Below are positions 9,488 to 18,631 of a DNA stretch of 64,000 bases, one piece after another. How positions within the stretch are numbered: position 1 is the stretch's first letter; each line of letters starts with the position of its first letter. The position numbers and the translations under genes were made by a program. Origin of the DNA: Diplonema japonicum (taxonomy: Eukaryota > Euglenozoa > Diplonemea > Diplonemida > Diplonemidae); contig OZ025727.1 of NCBI GenBank assembly GCA_964019335.1, forward strand, positions 246,001 through 310,000, written 5' to 3'. The notes under the pieces were generated by a model. That model saw only the letters and a list, made by a program, of their open reading frames with translations. It ran no database searches and was not told the DNA's origin.

Positions 9488-12400
9488 ATGCATGTGCAGC
9501 TGTTGTTGGCGGTGCTGTCACTGGGGCAACTCGACCCCCCAGCGTGCAATGGGGTCTACAGCATTGACACAGCAGCTGAATCGGGTACATTGAGGTACCC
9601 TAACAGCGGGCAGTACGCTAACAATGCAGACCTCTGCTGGCGTATCAAGTCGACGAAGTGGATCCGGCTGGAGTGGGTGTCTCTGGACATCGAGGACATC
9701 ACAGAGTGTGTAAAACTTTCGGATTGCGCTTCTTCGGATCCCTGCAGTCTGACAGAGTCATGTGGCAACGACGCTCTCATCGCTTATGACACTTCGAACT
9801 TCCCAGGGATGACCTTCTGCGGGATGGCAGCAAGTAATATCATCTGGCAGCCAACTTCAAAGGGCGATGTGGTGTTCAGGTTCAAAAGCAACTCCAAAAC
9901 AACAGGACAGGGCTTCACTGTCAAATGGTCCACCTGCGAAGTGAAACCCGACACTGGCTACTCCGTGGAGAGGGCCCCTCGTTGCGGTGGGCAGATCGAA
10001 CATATCTTGACCAACCCCACAGGCACACTGAGTCACCCTGCGAAAGGCGGGGAGTATCGTACTGGTGAGAACGAATGCTGGCGGATACTCTGCAACGGAC
10101 AGCTCTCCCTCACGTGGAAGAATTTCGATTTAAGACGCGGTACTAACATCGGCTGCCATGAGGATAAGGTCACCATCTACGACAGTGAGGAAGTCGAGCA
10201 CACACTGTGCCACAAACTTGCACTCACTGTGTACCCTCCTGGTGATATCGTCATCAACTTCTTCTCTGATGTCTGTGAAGTCAGGTTTGGTTTTATCGTG
10301 TCGTGGTCGTGCGGGGCATGGGACTACCCTACCCCTCCGCAGAAGGGTACCCTTGTCGGTGCTGACTGCAGAGTTTATTCCAGTGACTTCTCCACTTCGG
10401 CTGGCAACCTTGCTTATCCCTCCACTCCTGGCTTGTACGGCAATAGTATCAAATTATGCTGGCGCATCCAGTGTGGCGGGCAGCTCACCCTCACCTATCA
10501 CGAGATGGACATTGATCTGACCACGAAGTGTTTCCGTGACCATCTTGCATTCGAGCAGCAAGGGCTTGTGCGTTCTGACTTGTACTGCGGTACAGTCCTT
10601 CCTGACTACCAGCCTCCCATAAGGGGCGACCTTGTTGTCTACTTTAGGAGTGACGGTATTAATTCGGGAGAAGGATTCAACCTGTCGTGGGTGTGTGATG
10701 ACTCACCGGACCCTCCTGCCCCATCAAACCCTGGAATGCAGCCCCCGGCAACACAGCCGCCACCTTTGACAGCCTGTCCCATACCCGCCACATCTGCACC
10801 GGATACTCTGGCACCTCCAACTGATGCACCTGCCACAGCTCCACCTACTGACCCTCCCACAACACCATTTCCACCAACGGACCCTCCCACAACTTCAGCT
10901 CCATCAACAAGTGCTCCCTTAACCCAAGCTCCACCAACTTCAGAACCGGTCAAGGACACAACCGCCCCCACGACACCACGCCCCGACACCCCAACGTTCG
11001 TCCCTGTGACTGTGGCACCCCCCACCACAGGACCGACAGCGGTGCCAACAAGGAGCCCTGGGATTGTTCCAACACCCGCCCCCCCGACAGAGACGACAGA
11101 GACCCTCAACAAGACGGGGATCGAGGAGGTTCTGACGAGCACTGGGAAGACTGTGATCCGCACAACGGACGGCGGGGTGACAGTGGTGGACAAGACTGAG
11201 GGTGGTGGTGGTGGTGGTGGGTTCGGCGGCTCGGTGACTGTCCCTGGAGGCCCTCAGACTGCGGTGAAGGTGAGCGGAAAGACTCTGGTGATGGGGTCAG
11301 CGAACGGGACCGTGTCCATCGTTGACATTGAGAAAACCCCCCCCACTGTGAAGGGGAGCTGGACGGCGACGGGGGAGGTGCGGAGCATCGCCATCGGGAG
11401 GTCCCTGCTGGCGGTGTCGGACAGTGCTGGGCTGAAGATCGTGTCCCTCCGGAACCCCGAGCTTCCCATCCTGATGGGGGAGCTGAAGGTGGGCTACATG
11501 CAGGAGATGGGGTTCACGGAGGACGCGACCTTCCTGTTCGGGGTTCCCGAGGGCTCTGGGGAGGTGCTGATGTTCGACGTGAGGGACCCGACGCGGCCCT
11601 CGCTGAAGTACAGCTTGGAGGTGAAGATCCCCGTGTCGAGCGTGAGGGTGGGAAGGGATGAGGTGTTCGTGTGCGACTCGGAAGGGCTGAAGCGCTTCAA
11701 CACGGGGACCCTGCCCCCTTCCCTCGCCCTCTCGCAACCGGGGGCGTGCGGGCTCCTTGCGGCGACACACGAGAGGCGGTACCTGTTCGTGTCGGACCCC
11801 GTGACAGGAGGGGCCGCCAATGCGAAGCGCATCACACAGTACTCCCTCGACCCCTCGTTAACAGCGGACGGGCTCCTCTTCTCAAGGGGACCTGTTCTCA
11901 GCATGGAGGTGTCGGCGGACGACCGGTACCTCTACGTTGCGGACAGCCTGGGCCTGCAGGTGTTCCCGTTGGTGCGGACGAACCCTGGGCGTCTTGACAA
12001 CCCTTTGCTGAAGTTGCTTCGATCAGTGAGGACGGGAAGGAGGGCAAACGGGGCGAAGGTTTTGGACAAGTCACAAATGGTGATTGCAGCTGACGACGAG
12101 GGGCTCAGCAGCTTCTTCAACATCTTCGACTCGAAGAACTCGGATGGGAGGAAGAAGTGGATCACTGGTGGGGCGACAGCTGTGGAGACATCTCTGGACG
12201 GACGGTGGGGTTTCTACGGGAAGGGGAGTGCTGTGACTGTGTTCGAGGTGGTGACGCTGAACACTGTGACGACTGTGGCGACACCTTCTGAGGTGCGGTC
12301 AATGACACGGTTCGCTGGTGTGCTGTACGTCACCTGCAAAGATGGTGTCTACAGCTACAGTCTGAATGACCTTCCACAGGTCTCGTTCCTATCGACGGTG

Positions 12401-14530
12401 CTGACGAACACAGTCGACGCGGTGTCCTCTTCCTCTGTGAACGGGACGCTTTGGTATGTGGCAGACGGTGCGGCAGGCCTCAAGGTTTACAACACCACCT
12501 TCTCTACCACACAACCCATCATCGCTGTTGGGACTGTGGGCGAGGTACGCAAGGTTGTTCCTTTCAAGCAGTACCTCCTTGTGGCCAATGGGGTCGATGG
12601 GCTGAAGCTGTACAAGGTTGACACAGAGTCGAGGGTTGCAGAGCTGCTTGCCCGTCTTGAGACTTCTGAAGCGATCTACGACGTTGTCCTCGAACCAGAG
12701 ACGATGAAGGGCTACATGGCGGAGGGCAGGCGGGGGGTCTCCTCCTTCAACTTCGAAATACTTGACAAGATCACTGTCACAAGCACAGTGGACCTCGTTG
12801 ACTCCGTCTTCCTTTCCCTGACTGATTACGGGGATGTTAGCTACCTACTTGTGGGGGACTCGGGCCTTCTCTCTGTTATTGAACTCATCAAGGAGGTACC
12901 GATGTATCTGGAGAGCCCGTGGCCTGAGTACGCTGTAGGGGTGGGGTTCGAGACGAAGCTGACACCGAAGGAGGTTGCGAGCAAGGAGGCGACCTCTGTG
13001 GAGGTGAAGTCGGTTGTGCGGATCGCAAGCGGTCGGGAGGCGGCTTGGCCTGAGTGGCTGGAGTACTCGGACCCCCTGCTGCTTCGGGGGACTCCTCCAA
13101 AGGAGCTGACTGGGCAGGAGGTGGTGTTGAAGTTCGCGGTGGAGCTCCCGAACGGGGCAGTTCACGAGGTCTTCTACACGCTGTCGATCGTACCGAGTCT
13201 GAAGGTTCGGAACGAGCTTGGGAAGCCACAGGTGGTGACACCGGCGAACACTGGGGTGGCGACGCTGCAGCTGGAGGTACCTCGGTCGGGAGAGTTCCTC
13301 CCGGAGCAGGGGGCTGTGTCGGTGACATCGAAACCTGTTGAAGGGAGCCTGCGGGTCTACGGTCCTGTTCCCGACCTGAACGACTTCCTGAAGGGGCTCC
13401 GGTTCGACCTGAAGGAGCCTTCGGAGAACCTGTCGAGGGTGACGCTGCTGGTGACGGACGACGTGAACCAGGGGGCTGTGCAGTACAACATCACGGTGGC
13501 GGACCTGAAGTTCAACATGCGTCCTGTTTTTGAGGGCAACAAAAACAACACCAACAACAACAACAACTGGGACCCAACAGCGACAACAGGACAAGGCTTT
13601 CGCTTCCAACTGGTTCCTATCCGGGTGTCGGACCCCGATGGGGACGCGCTGACCCTGTCTGCTGTGGAGGTGGGTCGGCAATCCCTCCCCGGGTGGCTGG
13701 AGCTGGACCCGTCTGGCTACTTCTACGGGGAAGCGACGGTGGAGGATGTGGGGACGGTTGAGATCAACCTGACGGCGAGGGACACCTACGGCGGGGAGAC
13801 GTCTCGGGTCTTCAAGCTGCGGGTGAAGCGCTCCTTCTGGGACCTGTTCTGGTACGTGTTCTCAATTGTGGCCCCGATCGTGTCTGGGCTCGGGATGCTG
13901 TACGGGGCTTGGGTGTACTACTCCCTTTTGTGGAACAACTTCGGGGGGAGGTGGTACTACTGGGAGGTCCCTCCTTCCCTGTTGTTGACCGGGGAGTGGT
14001 ACCACGCGGAGAGGAAGAAGAAGAAGAAGAAGGGGTCGAAGAAGGAGAGCAGGAGGATTGACCCGGAGAGCGTGCGAGAGATCCGGATGATGCGGCACAT
14101 CAAACACTCCCTCGGGCAGAAGGTGCGGTCCCGGCTGAGGTGGGTCCTTCCCTCGGCGTACCTCCGGCACGAGCGACAGGAACCACTGGTGAACGGCGAC
14201 AACCTCACCCCTTGGATCGAGTACAACGAGCTCGCCCACACCTTCCGCCTTCTCTACGATGAGATCGACGACGACGACGCGGGCATCTACTACCTCATCG
14301 TCTTCGGCCGCTTCGACGACATCCTCCAGGAGATCCGCCTCGAGCCCGCCGTTGTGAAGTCCCAGGAGCACAGGCTTCGCACAGCTCCGAAGGACTCTGT
14401 GAGCTTCAAGGACCTCATTGTTGAAGAGGCTGAGGTCGGGACCCCTTTGAGCCCCAATCCTTTGGGGTACAGGAGGATGTCGTTCTTGAAACCTGAAACA
14501 CAAAGTGAGGCAGACGTCCTGCTCTTGTAG
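9488..14530 (+). CDS. F1 family surface protein, copy a: 3xCUB, stalk, LVIVD propeller, cadherin-like, TM
   Basis: 1680 residues. The short signal peptide (MHVQLLLAVLSLGQL) is followed by three CUB-type domains (about 20-156, 165-280, 292-408) with the usual Cys pattern, C-W-R-I cores and D-x-L/V-x-I/F strands. A Pro/Thr-rich stalk runs about 410-535 and a Gly run lies near 572. LVIVD-type beta-propeller repeats (about 575-1130) show motifs such as GSANGTVSIVDI and LLAVSDSAGLKIVSL. Two He_PIG/cadherin-like modules follow (PEWLEYSDPLLLRGTPP near 1180; DPDGDALTL...PGWLELDPSG near 1381-1447), with an Asn-rich linker near 1355. One TM helix lies at about 1450-1482, then a basic KKKKKK stretch and an acidic cytosolic tail. 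The expected role is surface binding or adhesion. ATG follows a C-run. The last ~1,110 residues match the other copies almost exactly. Confidence 0.92.
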   Translation: MHVQLLLAVLSLGQLDPPACNGVYSIDTAAESGTLRYPNSGQYANNADLCWRIKSTKWIRLEWVSLDIEDITECVKLSDCASSDPCSLTESCGNDALIAYDTSNFPGMTFCGMAASNIIWQPTSKGDVVFRFKSNSKTTGQGFTVKWSTCEVKPDTGYSVERAPRCGGQIEHILTNPTGTLSHPAKGGEYRTGENECWRILCNGQLSLTWKNFDLRRGTNIGCHEDKVTIYDSEEVEHTLCHKLALTVYPPGDIVINFFSDVCEVRFGFIVSWSCGAWDYPTPPQKGTLVGADCRVYSSDFSTSAGNLAYPSTPGLYGNSIKLCWRIQCGGQLTLTYHEMDIDLTTKCFRDHLAFEQQGLVRSDLYCGTVLPDYQPPIRGDLVVYFRSDGINSGEGFNLSWVCDDSPDPPAPSNPGMQPPATQPPPLTACPIPATSAPDTLAPPTDAPATAPPTDPPTTPFPPTDPPTTSAPSTSAPLTQAPPTSEPVKDTTAPTTPRPDTPTFVPVTVAPPTTGPTAVPTRSPGIVPTPAPPTETTETLNKTGIEEVLTSTGKTVIRTTDGGVTVVDKTEGGGGGGGFGGSVTVPGGPQTAVKVSGKTLVMGSANGTVSIVDIEKTPPTVKGSWTATGEVRSIAIGRSLLAVSDSAGLKIVSLRNPELPILMGELKVGYMQEMGFTEDATFLFGVPEGSGEVLMFDVRDPTRPSLKYSLEVKIPVSSVRVGRDEVFVCDSEGLKRFNTGTLPPSLALSQPGACGLLAATHERRYLFVSDPVTGGAANAKRITQYSLDPSLTADGLLFSRGPVLSMEVSADDRYLYVADSLGLQVFPLVRTNPGRLDNPLLKLLRSVRTGRRANGAKVLDKSQMVIAADDEGLSSFFNIFDSKNSDGRKKWITGGATAVETSLDGRWGFYGKGSAVTVFEVVTLNTVTTVATPSEVRSMTRFAGVLYVTCKDGVYSYSLNDLPQVSFLSTVLTNTVDAVSSSSVNGTLWYVADGAAGLKVYNTTFSTTQPIIAVGTVGEVRKVVPFKQYLLVANGVDGLKLYKVDTESRVAELLARLETSEAIYDVVLEPETMKGYMAEGRRGVSSFNFEILDKITVTSTVDLVDSVFLSLTDYGDVSYLLVGDSGLLSVIELIKEVPMYLESPWPEYAVGVGFETKLTPKEVASKEATSVEVKSVVRIASGREAAWPEWLEYSDPLLLRGTPPKELTGQEVVLKFAVELPNGAVHEVFYTLSIVPSLKVRNELGKPQVVTPANTGVATLQLEVPRSGEFLPEQGAVSVTSKPVEGSLRVYGPVPDLNDFLKGLRFDLKEPSENLSRVTLLVTDDVNQGAVQYNITVADLKFNMRPVFEGNKNNTNNNNNWDPTATTGQGFRFQLVPIRVSDPDGDALTLSAVEVGRQSLPGWLELDPSGYFYGEATVEDVGTVEINLTARDTYGGETSRVFKLRVKRSFWDLFWYVFSIVAPIVSGLGMLYGAWVYYSLLWNNFGGRWYYWEVPPSLLLTGEWYHAERKKKKKKGSKKESRRIDPESVREIRMMRHIKHSLGQKVRSRLRWVLPSAYLRHERQEPLVNGDNLTPWIEYNELAHTFRLLYDEIDDDDAGIYYLIVFGRFDDILQEIRLEPAVVKSQEHRLRTAPKDSVSFKDLIVEEAEVGTPLSPNPLGYRRMSFLKPETQSEADVLLL

Positions 14531-15051
14531 CTTTGCTACTTTGGGTGCGTTGTGCAAGTAGGTGGCACTATATTTTCTTTTTATTATCTGGTGTGGTTCT
14601 CCTCATGCCTACGAAGGCGACGTGCGATATATTGTATGTATACACACCCATCTTATTATTCTGGAATTCTTGACAAATTATCTTGCTTTGGCTCGCTGCT
14701 GAAGGGGGATAGTAGTGGATACACAAAGGGGCAATCTCGTCCTTTCGCATCTTCTTTTACAGAGGAGTTAGTTGTTATACTTTTCTTCTCTCTTACACAG
14801 GGACTGAACCGTTTCTTTCTGCACTTGTTATCGTCTATGGAAAGCTCTCTCCTGTGGACCCCCCCTATCCGGACAGGAGCAATTCTCGGGCAGTGTTCTC
14901 CTGTTTTCTTTTTCACTCCTATGAGTCTTTAGTTCAGGGGGGTAACAGCATTTTGTTTCACGGAGAACATAGGGGCCGGTTCGCCTATAGCTCTTTAGGT
15001 GGATATGACTTTCCAGAGGTGGTTGACTTTTGGAAATTCGGGGTCCGTGTT

Positions 15052-15150
15052 TTCCTTTTCCTTTGGGGTCTTTCCCCTTCACAGATGAAGCATCCCCGCC
15101 CTGCCAATCTCATCATATTGGTGGTGGTAGGGGTGGGAGTTTTGCACACT
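15052..15150 (+). repeat. 3'-flank repeat shared with F1d
   Basis: This segment (TTTCCTTTTCCTTTGGGG, a CCCC block, ACAGATGAAGCAT, then a TTGGTGGTGG stretch and TTTGCAC) has a clear diverged match at 56168-56262. Both lie a few hundred bases downstream of an F1 stop codon, so it is probably a remnant of the ancestral F1 duplication unit. Confidence 0.6.
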
Positions 15151-15613
15151 TCGACACATCCCTCTCTTTTTTTTTTTTTTTAAAGCATTCGGCCTTGTCT
15201 AGGCGTGAGGACCAGCAGTCGCATCTTTTGGCTTCGGCAGTAAAGAAAAAAGATGCCCGCTCCCACCCTCGAGTCGCGCCATGGTGCACAAGTTAGAAGC
15301 TTGCTTGTGTGTCCGTTTTTGGCATTAAAAGATCGAGTTCTTTTTTTTCCTTCTTTTTTTTAATTAATTCAAATTCAACTTTTGAGCAGAAAAATGAGGA
15401 AACAAAACACTGCAAAGCTCTTAAAATTTCATCTTTTTTTTGGTCTTGTTTCTTCTTTTGGAATACAAAAATGAAAAAAAGAAAAGTCAATTAGAAAGAT
15501 TTTAAGAGATTTACAGTTGCGTAGTCAGCTCAGTTTTGCCCGTGGTAGAAAGCAAAAAAAAACGAAAAAAAGAATCTTTTTTTTTTTAAACCCTCTTGCC
15601 ACCTAAAGTCATT

Positions 15614-15665
15614 TTCACCTATTGCCGCCCCATTGGGTATATTGCCACTGGTAGCAATAGGTGAA
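15614..15665. other. Inverted repeat, 12-bp perfect arms
   Basis: TTCACCTATTGC (15614-15625) and its exact reverse complement (15654-15665) are separated by 28 bases. It could form a hairpin in RNA or mark a small foldback element. No link to a gene is seen. Confidence 0.5.
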
Positions 15666-16120
15666 GAATCATGCATCTTTCTTAAGGAGCTGAATCCCTT
15701 TTTAGTTTTTTTCTTTTTACACCCACAAGTGTCCAGTAGAAACTGCCGAGCTCTTCCCTTCGAAGGGGTCTTGTGGATCAGCATAACGCGGTATTTCTTT
15801 GTGGGCACCCAAAAAAGTTCTCAAATGACAATTCTTATCCTTGCACACGACGTCTTTTTTTTTCCTTCTTTTTTTCTTTTTTTTTAAACACGAGGGAGTT
15901 CTTTCTTGCTGTTGTGAATACGTTTTCATGGAATTGAACACAATAGATATCTTTTTTGGAAGGGGTCCTCTCCCGTGAGTTGAGACCTACGGGCTTTTTC
16001 AAGGGAAAAAAAAAAAAAAAGGACTTTACCTTAGAAATCGCAAAAAAAACAACTATAAGTAGACAAGAAGGGGCGTTCTAAACGAGGAGTCTCCTTATCT
16101 CATCTGTTATTTCTTTCTTT

Positions 16121-16168
16121 TCTTGAACAGTGAGCACCTCCATGCACACTAAAACCTTATCAAATTTC
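16121..16168 (+). repeat. Dispersed repeat SDR-2, diverged copy
   Basis: TTCTTGAACAGTGAGCACC followed by a TCCATGCACAC segment and a TTATCAAATTTC end. Related copies lie at 23889-23940 and 49298-49347, all in the same orientation. Confidence 0.55.
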
Positions 16169-17027
16169 TTTTTCTTTTTTTTTTTTTTTTTTTTTCACAT
16201 GAACAAGAAAAAACAATATATGAGCTCGTCCGGACGAAAATGTCAACACTTTTTTGGGCACCTCCGAAAATTTCTTGTTTTGATTATTTGAGCAAAAAAA
16301 GGGCAGCATGCAACCATAGGATGACGACATACATGGTGTACCTGTTGCCGTTCTTTCAATTGCGATACTTGTTTTGCCATGAGGGTGGCAGGCTTTGCAA
16401 CCGGCTGCCCCCGGGAAGCGAAAAATAGAGGTCAGAAAAACGTCGAAAAATGTTTAAAATGCAATTTTATTGCTTAAAATGCAGCATCTAGGGTGCAAAA
16501 GATTGGTGTTCAAGCGCACTTGTGACCCCTGGGTACAACCCAGGTTTTTCCTTTTCTTTTGCACTCATAATACTTTAAAAGTGAAATTTCTGCTTTTTTA
16601 AAGGGTTTTAAAGGGATTTTAGCCTTAAATAGGCCAAAATGGCACTTTAAGGGTAAGTTCTCCCCACCCCATTTTAATAGTGATTTAGAGTCCAGCCCAC
16701 CCAAAATGGCCCCAAAGGTTTCACAGATTTTCAATCTGCGTCCATTCCTCCTGTCGCTTTTCACGGAAAAACGAAAATAAAAAAAATGGAGTCTGGGTTA
16801 TTTGTAACTTCCAAACTGAATCGTTTGCCAAAAACCATTCTAAAACACCTGCACGTGCGTTTAAAAAATAAAACAAACGGCGAGCATTTTGATTATGGAG
16901 TTCACACAAAGTGGTGTCGGGTCGGACTACTTTTTTACTTAGAAATTTAACGGGGGTTTTCTGCCGCATAGGAGGGTCTTTTGTTGATATTTTTTTTCGG
17001 AGCTCGTATCGATATTGATCCTTAATG

Positions 17028-17125
17028 GGAGAGACTGCGACCGATGTTCGCGCGGATGCCATTCCATGGCTGAAAGGCTAACCCAACGGCGGCACCATTA
17101 CCGCAGTCTACGATAGGCACCATGC
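17028..17125 (+). repeat. Dispersed repeat SDR-3, copy 1
   Basis: Contains GACTGCGACCGATGTTC, a CGGCACCA block and a CAGTCTACGATAGGCACCAT block, in the same order as 25575-25697. Both copies sit 200-380 bases upstream of an F2 start codon (17325 and 25953). Confidence 0.6.
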
Positions 17126-17324
17126 TATTTTTAAAAAAAAAAAAAAAAAAAAAAAAGGCAACTTTTCTCTTTTTCTTCAACCCTTAGGGATTCCTCTTTT
17201 TCTAGCTTAGTACTGTTGCATCCCCTATCTTCCCCAGTATTATTTTTTGGCGGTGAATAGAGAAAAAAAAAAAAAAAAAAAAAAAGGGAAAAAGTTACGT
17301 TAAAGTTCAAAAGGCGGGTGTTTA

Positions 17325-18518
17325 ATGTTACTGTTCGCGGTGTGCTGTGCTGCGGGGTTGGTCCACCCCGAACCGATTTCGCCGTTGCTGACGGCCAACA
17401 TCCAGACGATTCTTGTTTCTTTCGGTGGCAACAAAAGCAGCAAGGGGAAGCTGGTGTACAGCAGGGAAAACCAACTGCAGGCTAAAATATCCTCAGGGGA
17501 AGCAGGGTCTTTTGTTCCCACATCTTGGGAAGGAACCCCTAAAGGTGTCATCGAGCAGGCAAACTATAACTACGGGACTCAGACGTACTGGCAGCAGAAC
17601 AACAGAAACTACGAGGCTCCGGCATCCCCATCGTTCCCCGACATGTTTGCGTGGGTCCCCGCAACAAGCTTCGTCAGGAACACCACCATCAACAACATCG
17701 CAGTGCAGGAGTACTTCCTCAACGTCTCTACGGTTGGTGAGTTTCGCTACTTTTGCACCCCCGAGAACACCATTGTAAGGACGGCCATGAACATCACTGC
17801 CCCTGGCCTCCCTGGGGCCGAGAGCTTCCACACCTTCGTCCAAGACACGTACAGCAACGTCAGCTACACAGTGGACCCCACAGTCTTCACTTCATTCAAC
17901 AAAACGGCAGCCCTGGACCCTCCTGTGTGCGCTGGACCGAGCAACCCCCCGCCCGTCACCCTTGACATGTACATCTTCCACCCGCGTGACAACGTCACCA
18001 TCAGCAATCAGGACACTGCCGATATCTTGGGGGACACGAACTTCGTGTGTCTGGATGCCCTGTCGAACCACACGGCTCGGGACCACTACGATGTGGCATC
18101 GTGGTACAAGGTGGAGGTTCTTCCTGTTTGGGGTCAGTACCAGCTGTGCAATGGGTACCCTGGGCAGTGCATGGGGTCGAACACACACCTCGTCGGAAGG
18201 CAGCTTGCCTTCGGCGTGACACAGTTTGGGGGACAGTGCAACGAGGAGGATGCCAATGAAGTTGGTGTGTGGTGGTCGATGCCTGCTGATGGGGAGTGCA
18301 AGGAGGGACAGGTTCCTTCTGAGGGAGTGTGCTCGTGGAGGGTGGTTCGCAGGGTGAAGACGATCGATGCTGTGAAGTGCCTGTTTGGGGAGCTGGGGAT
18401 GCTTGACTCGTGCAGGAAGGAGCAAAGGCCTCCCTACCCAGTGACCAGCGATATGTACAGGCGGGCCTTCACAGAGGACAGCGTGGCGCAGAGGGGCTGC
18501 CCTCCCATCAACCCGTAG
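17325..18518 (+). CDS. F2 family secreted Cys-rich protein, copy b
   Basis: 397 residues. The signal peptide MLLFAVCCAAGLVHPEP leads into a strongly diverged variable region (about 20-100) that still keeps SWEGTPK and NRNYE. The block from about 112 on (FVRNTTINNIAVQEYF) rejoins the family. At 145-165 it carries the VGEFRYF..PE(N/D)TIVRTAMN version, shared only with copy c at 24064; copies a, d and e carry the SGTFYYYSTPDGVPVRT version. The C-terminal ~220 residues are almost invariant. An extra Cys (FCTP) is present relative to copy c (FSTP). The first 26 bases of shared 3' UTR (TTTTGTACGAAATAGTCGAT and 6 more) recur after copy d. Confidence 0.9.
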   Translation: MLLFAVCCAAGLVHPEPISPLLTANIQTILVSFGGNKSSKGKLVYSRENQLQAKISSGEAGSFVPTSWEGTPKGVIEQANYNYGTQTYWQQNNRNYEAPASPSFPDMFAWVPATSFVRNTTINNIAVQEYFLNVSTVGEFRYFCTPENTIVRTAMNITAPGLPGAESFHTFVQDTYSNVSYTVDPTVFTSFNKTAALDPPVCAGPSNPPPVTLDMYIFHPRDNVTISNQDTADILGDTNFVCLDALSNHTARDHYDVASWYKVEVLPVWGQYQLCNGYPGQCMGSNTHLVGRQLAFGVTQFGGQCNEEDANEVGVWWSMPADGECKEGQVPSEGVCSWRVVRRVKTIDAVKCLFGELGMLDSCRKEQRPPYPVTSDMYRRAFTEDSVAQRGCPPINP

Positions 18519-18631
18519 GACACGAAACTTATTCTTTTGTACGAAATAGTCGATTTTACAAAAGATACTTTTAAAAGAAAGAGAGTTCATGTCTAGGAAT
18601 GCTATATTCGCGGGGTTTCTTTTTTTTTTTT

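Larger units (their letters stand above)
14531..17324. other. Gene-poor spacer after F1a
   Basis: 2.8 kb with no convincing ORF. Its first bases (CTTTGCTACTTTGGGTGCGT) match the 3' flanks of F1b and F1c. An 18-nt match to the LINE A 3' coding end (GCTGCTGAAGGGGGATAG) lies at 14695-14712. The segment 14838-14853 (GGAAAGCTCTCTCCTG) recurs near 38801. T-, A- and TTTTC-rich tracts are frequent, for example 16177-16195 and 17132-17157. A 23-nt A-tract (17263-17285) lies 39 bases before the F2b start. Repeats within it are listed separately. Confidence 0.5.

Noticed and set aside
12845-13681. Minus-strand ORF of 278 codons within F1a (and equivalents in other copies)
   Set aside because: Its length differs among copies through single changes in the real gene, and its composition is Arg/Leu/His/Pro-rich shadow. 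The sense frame has clear domains.
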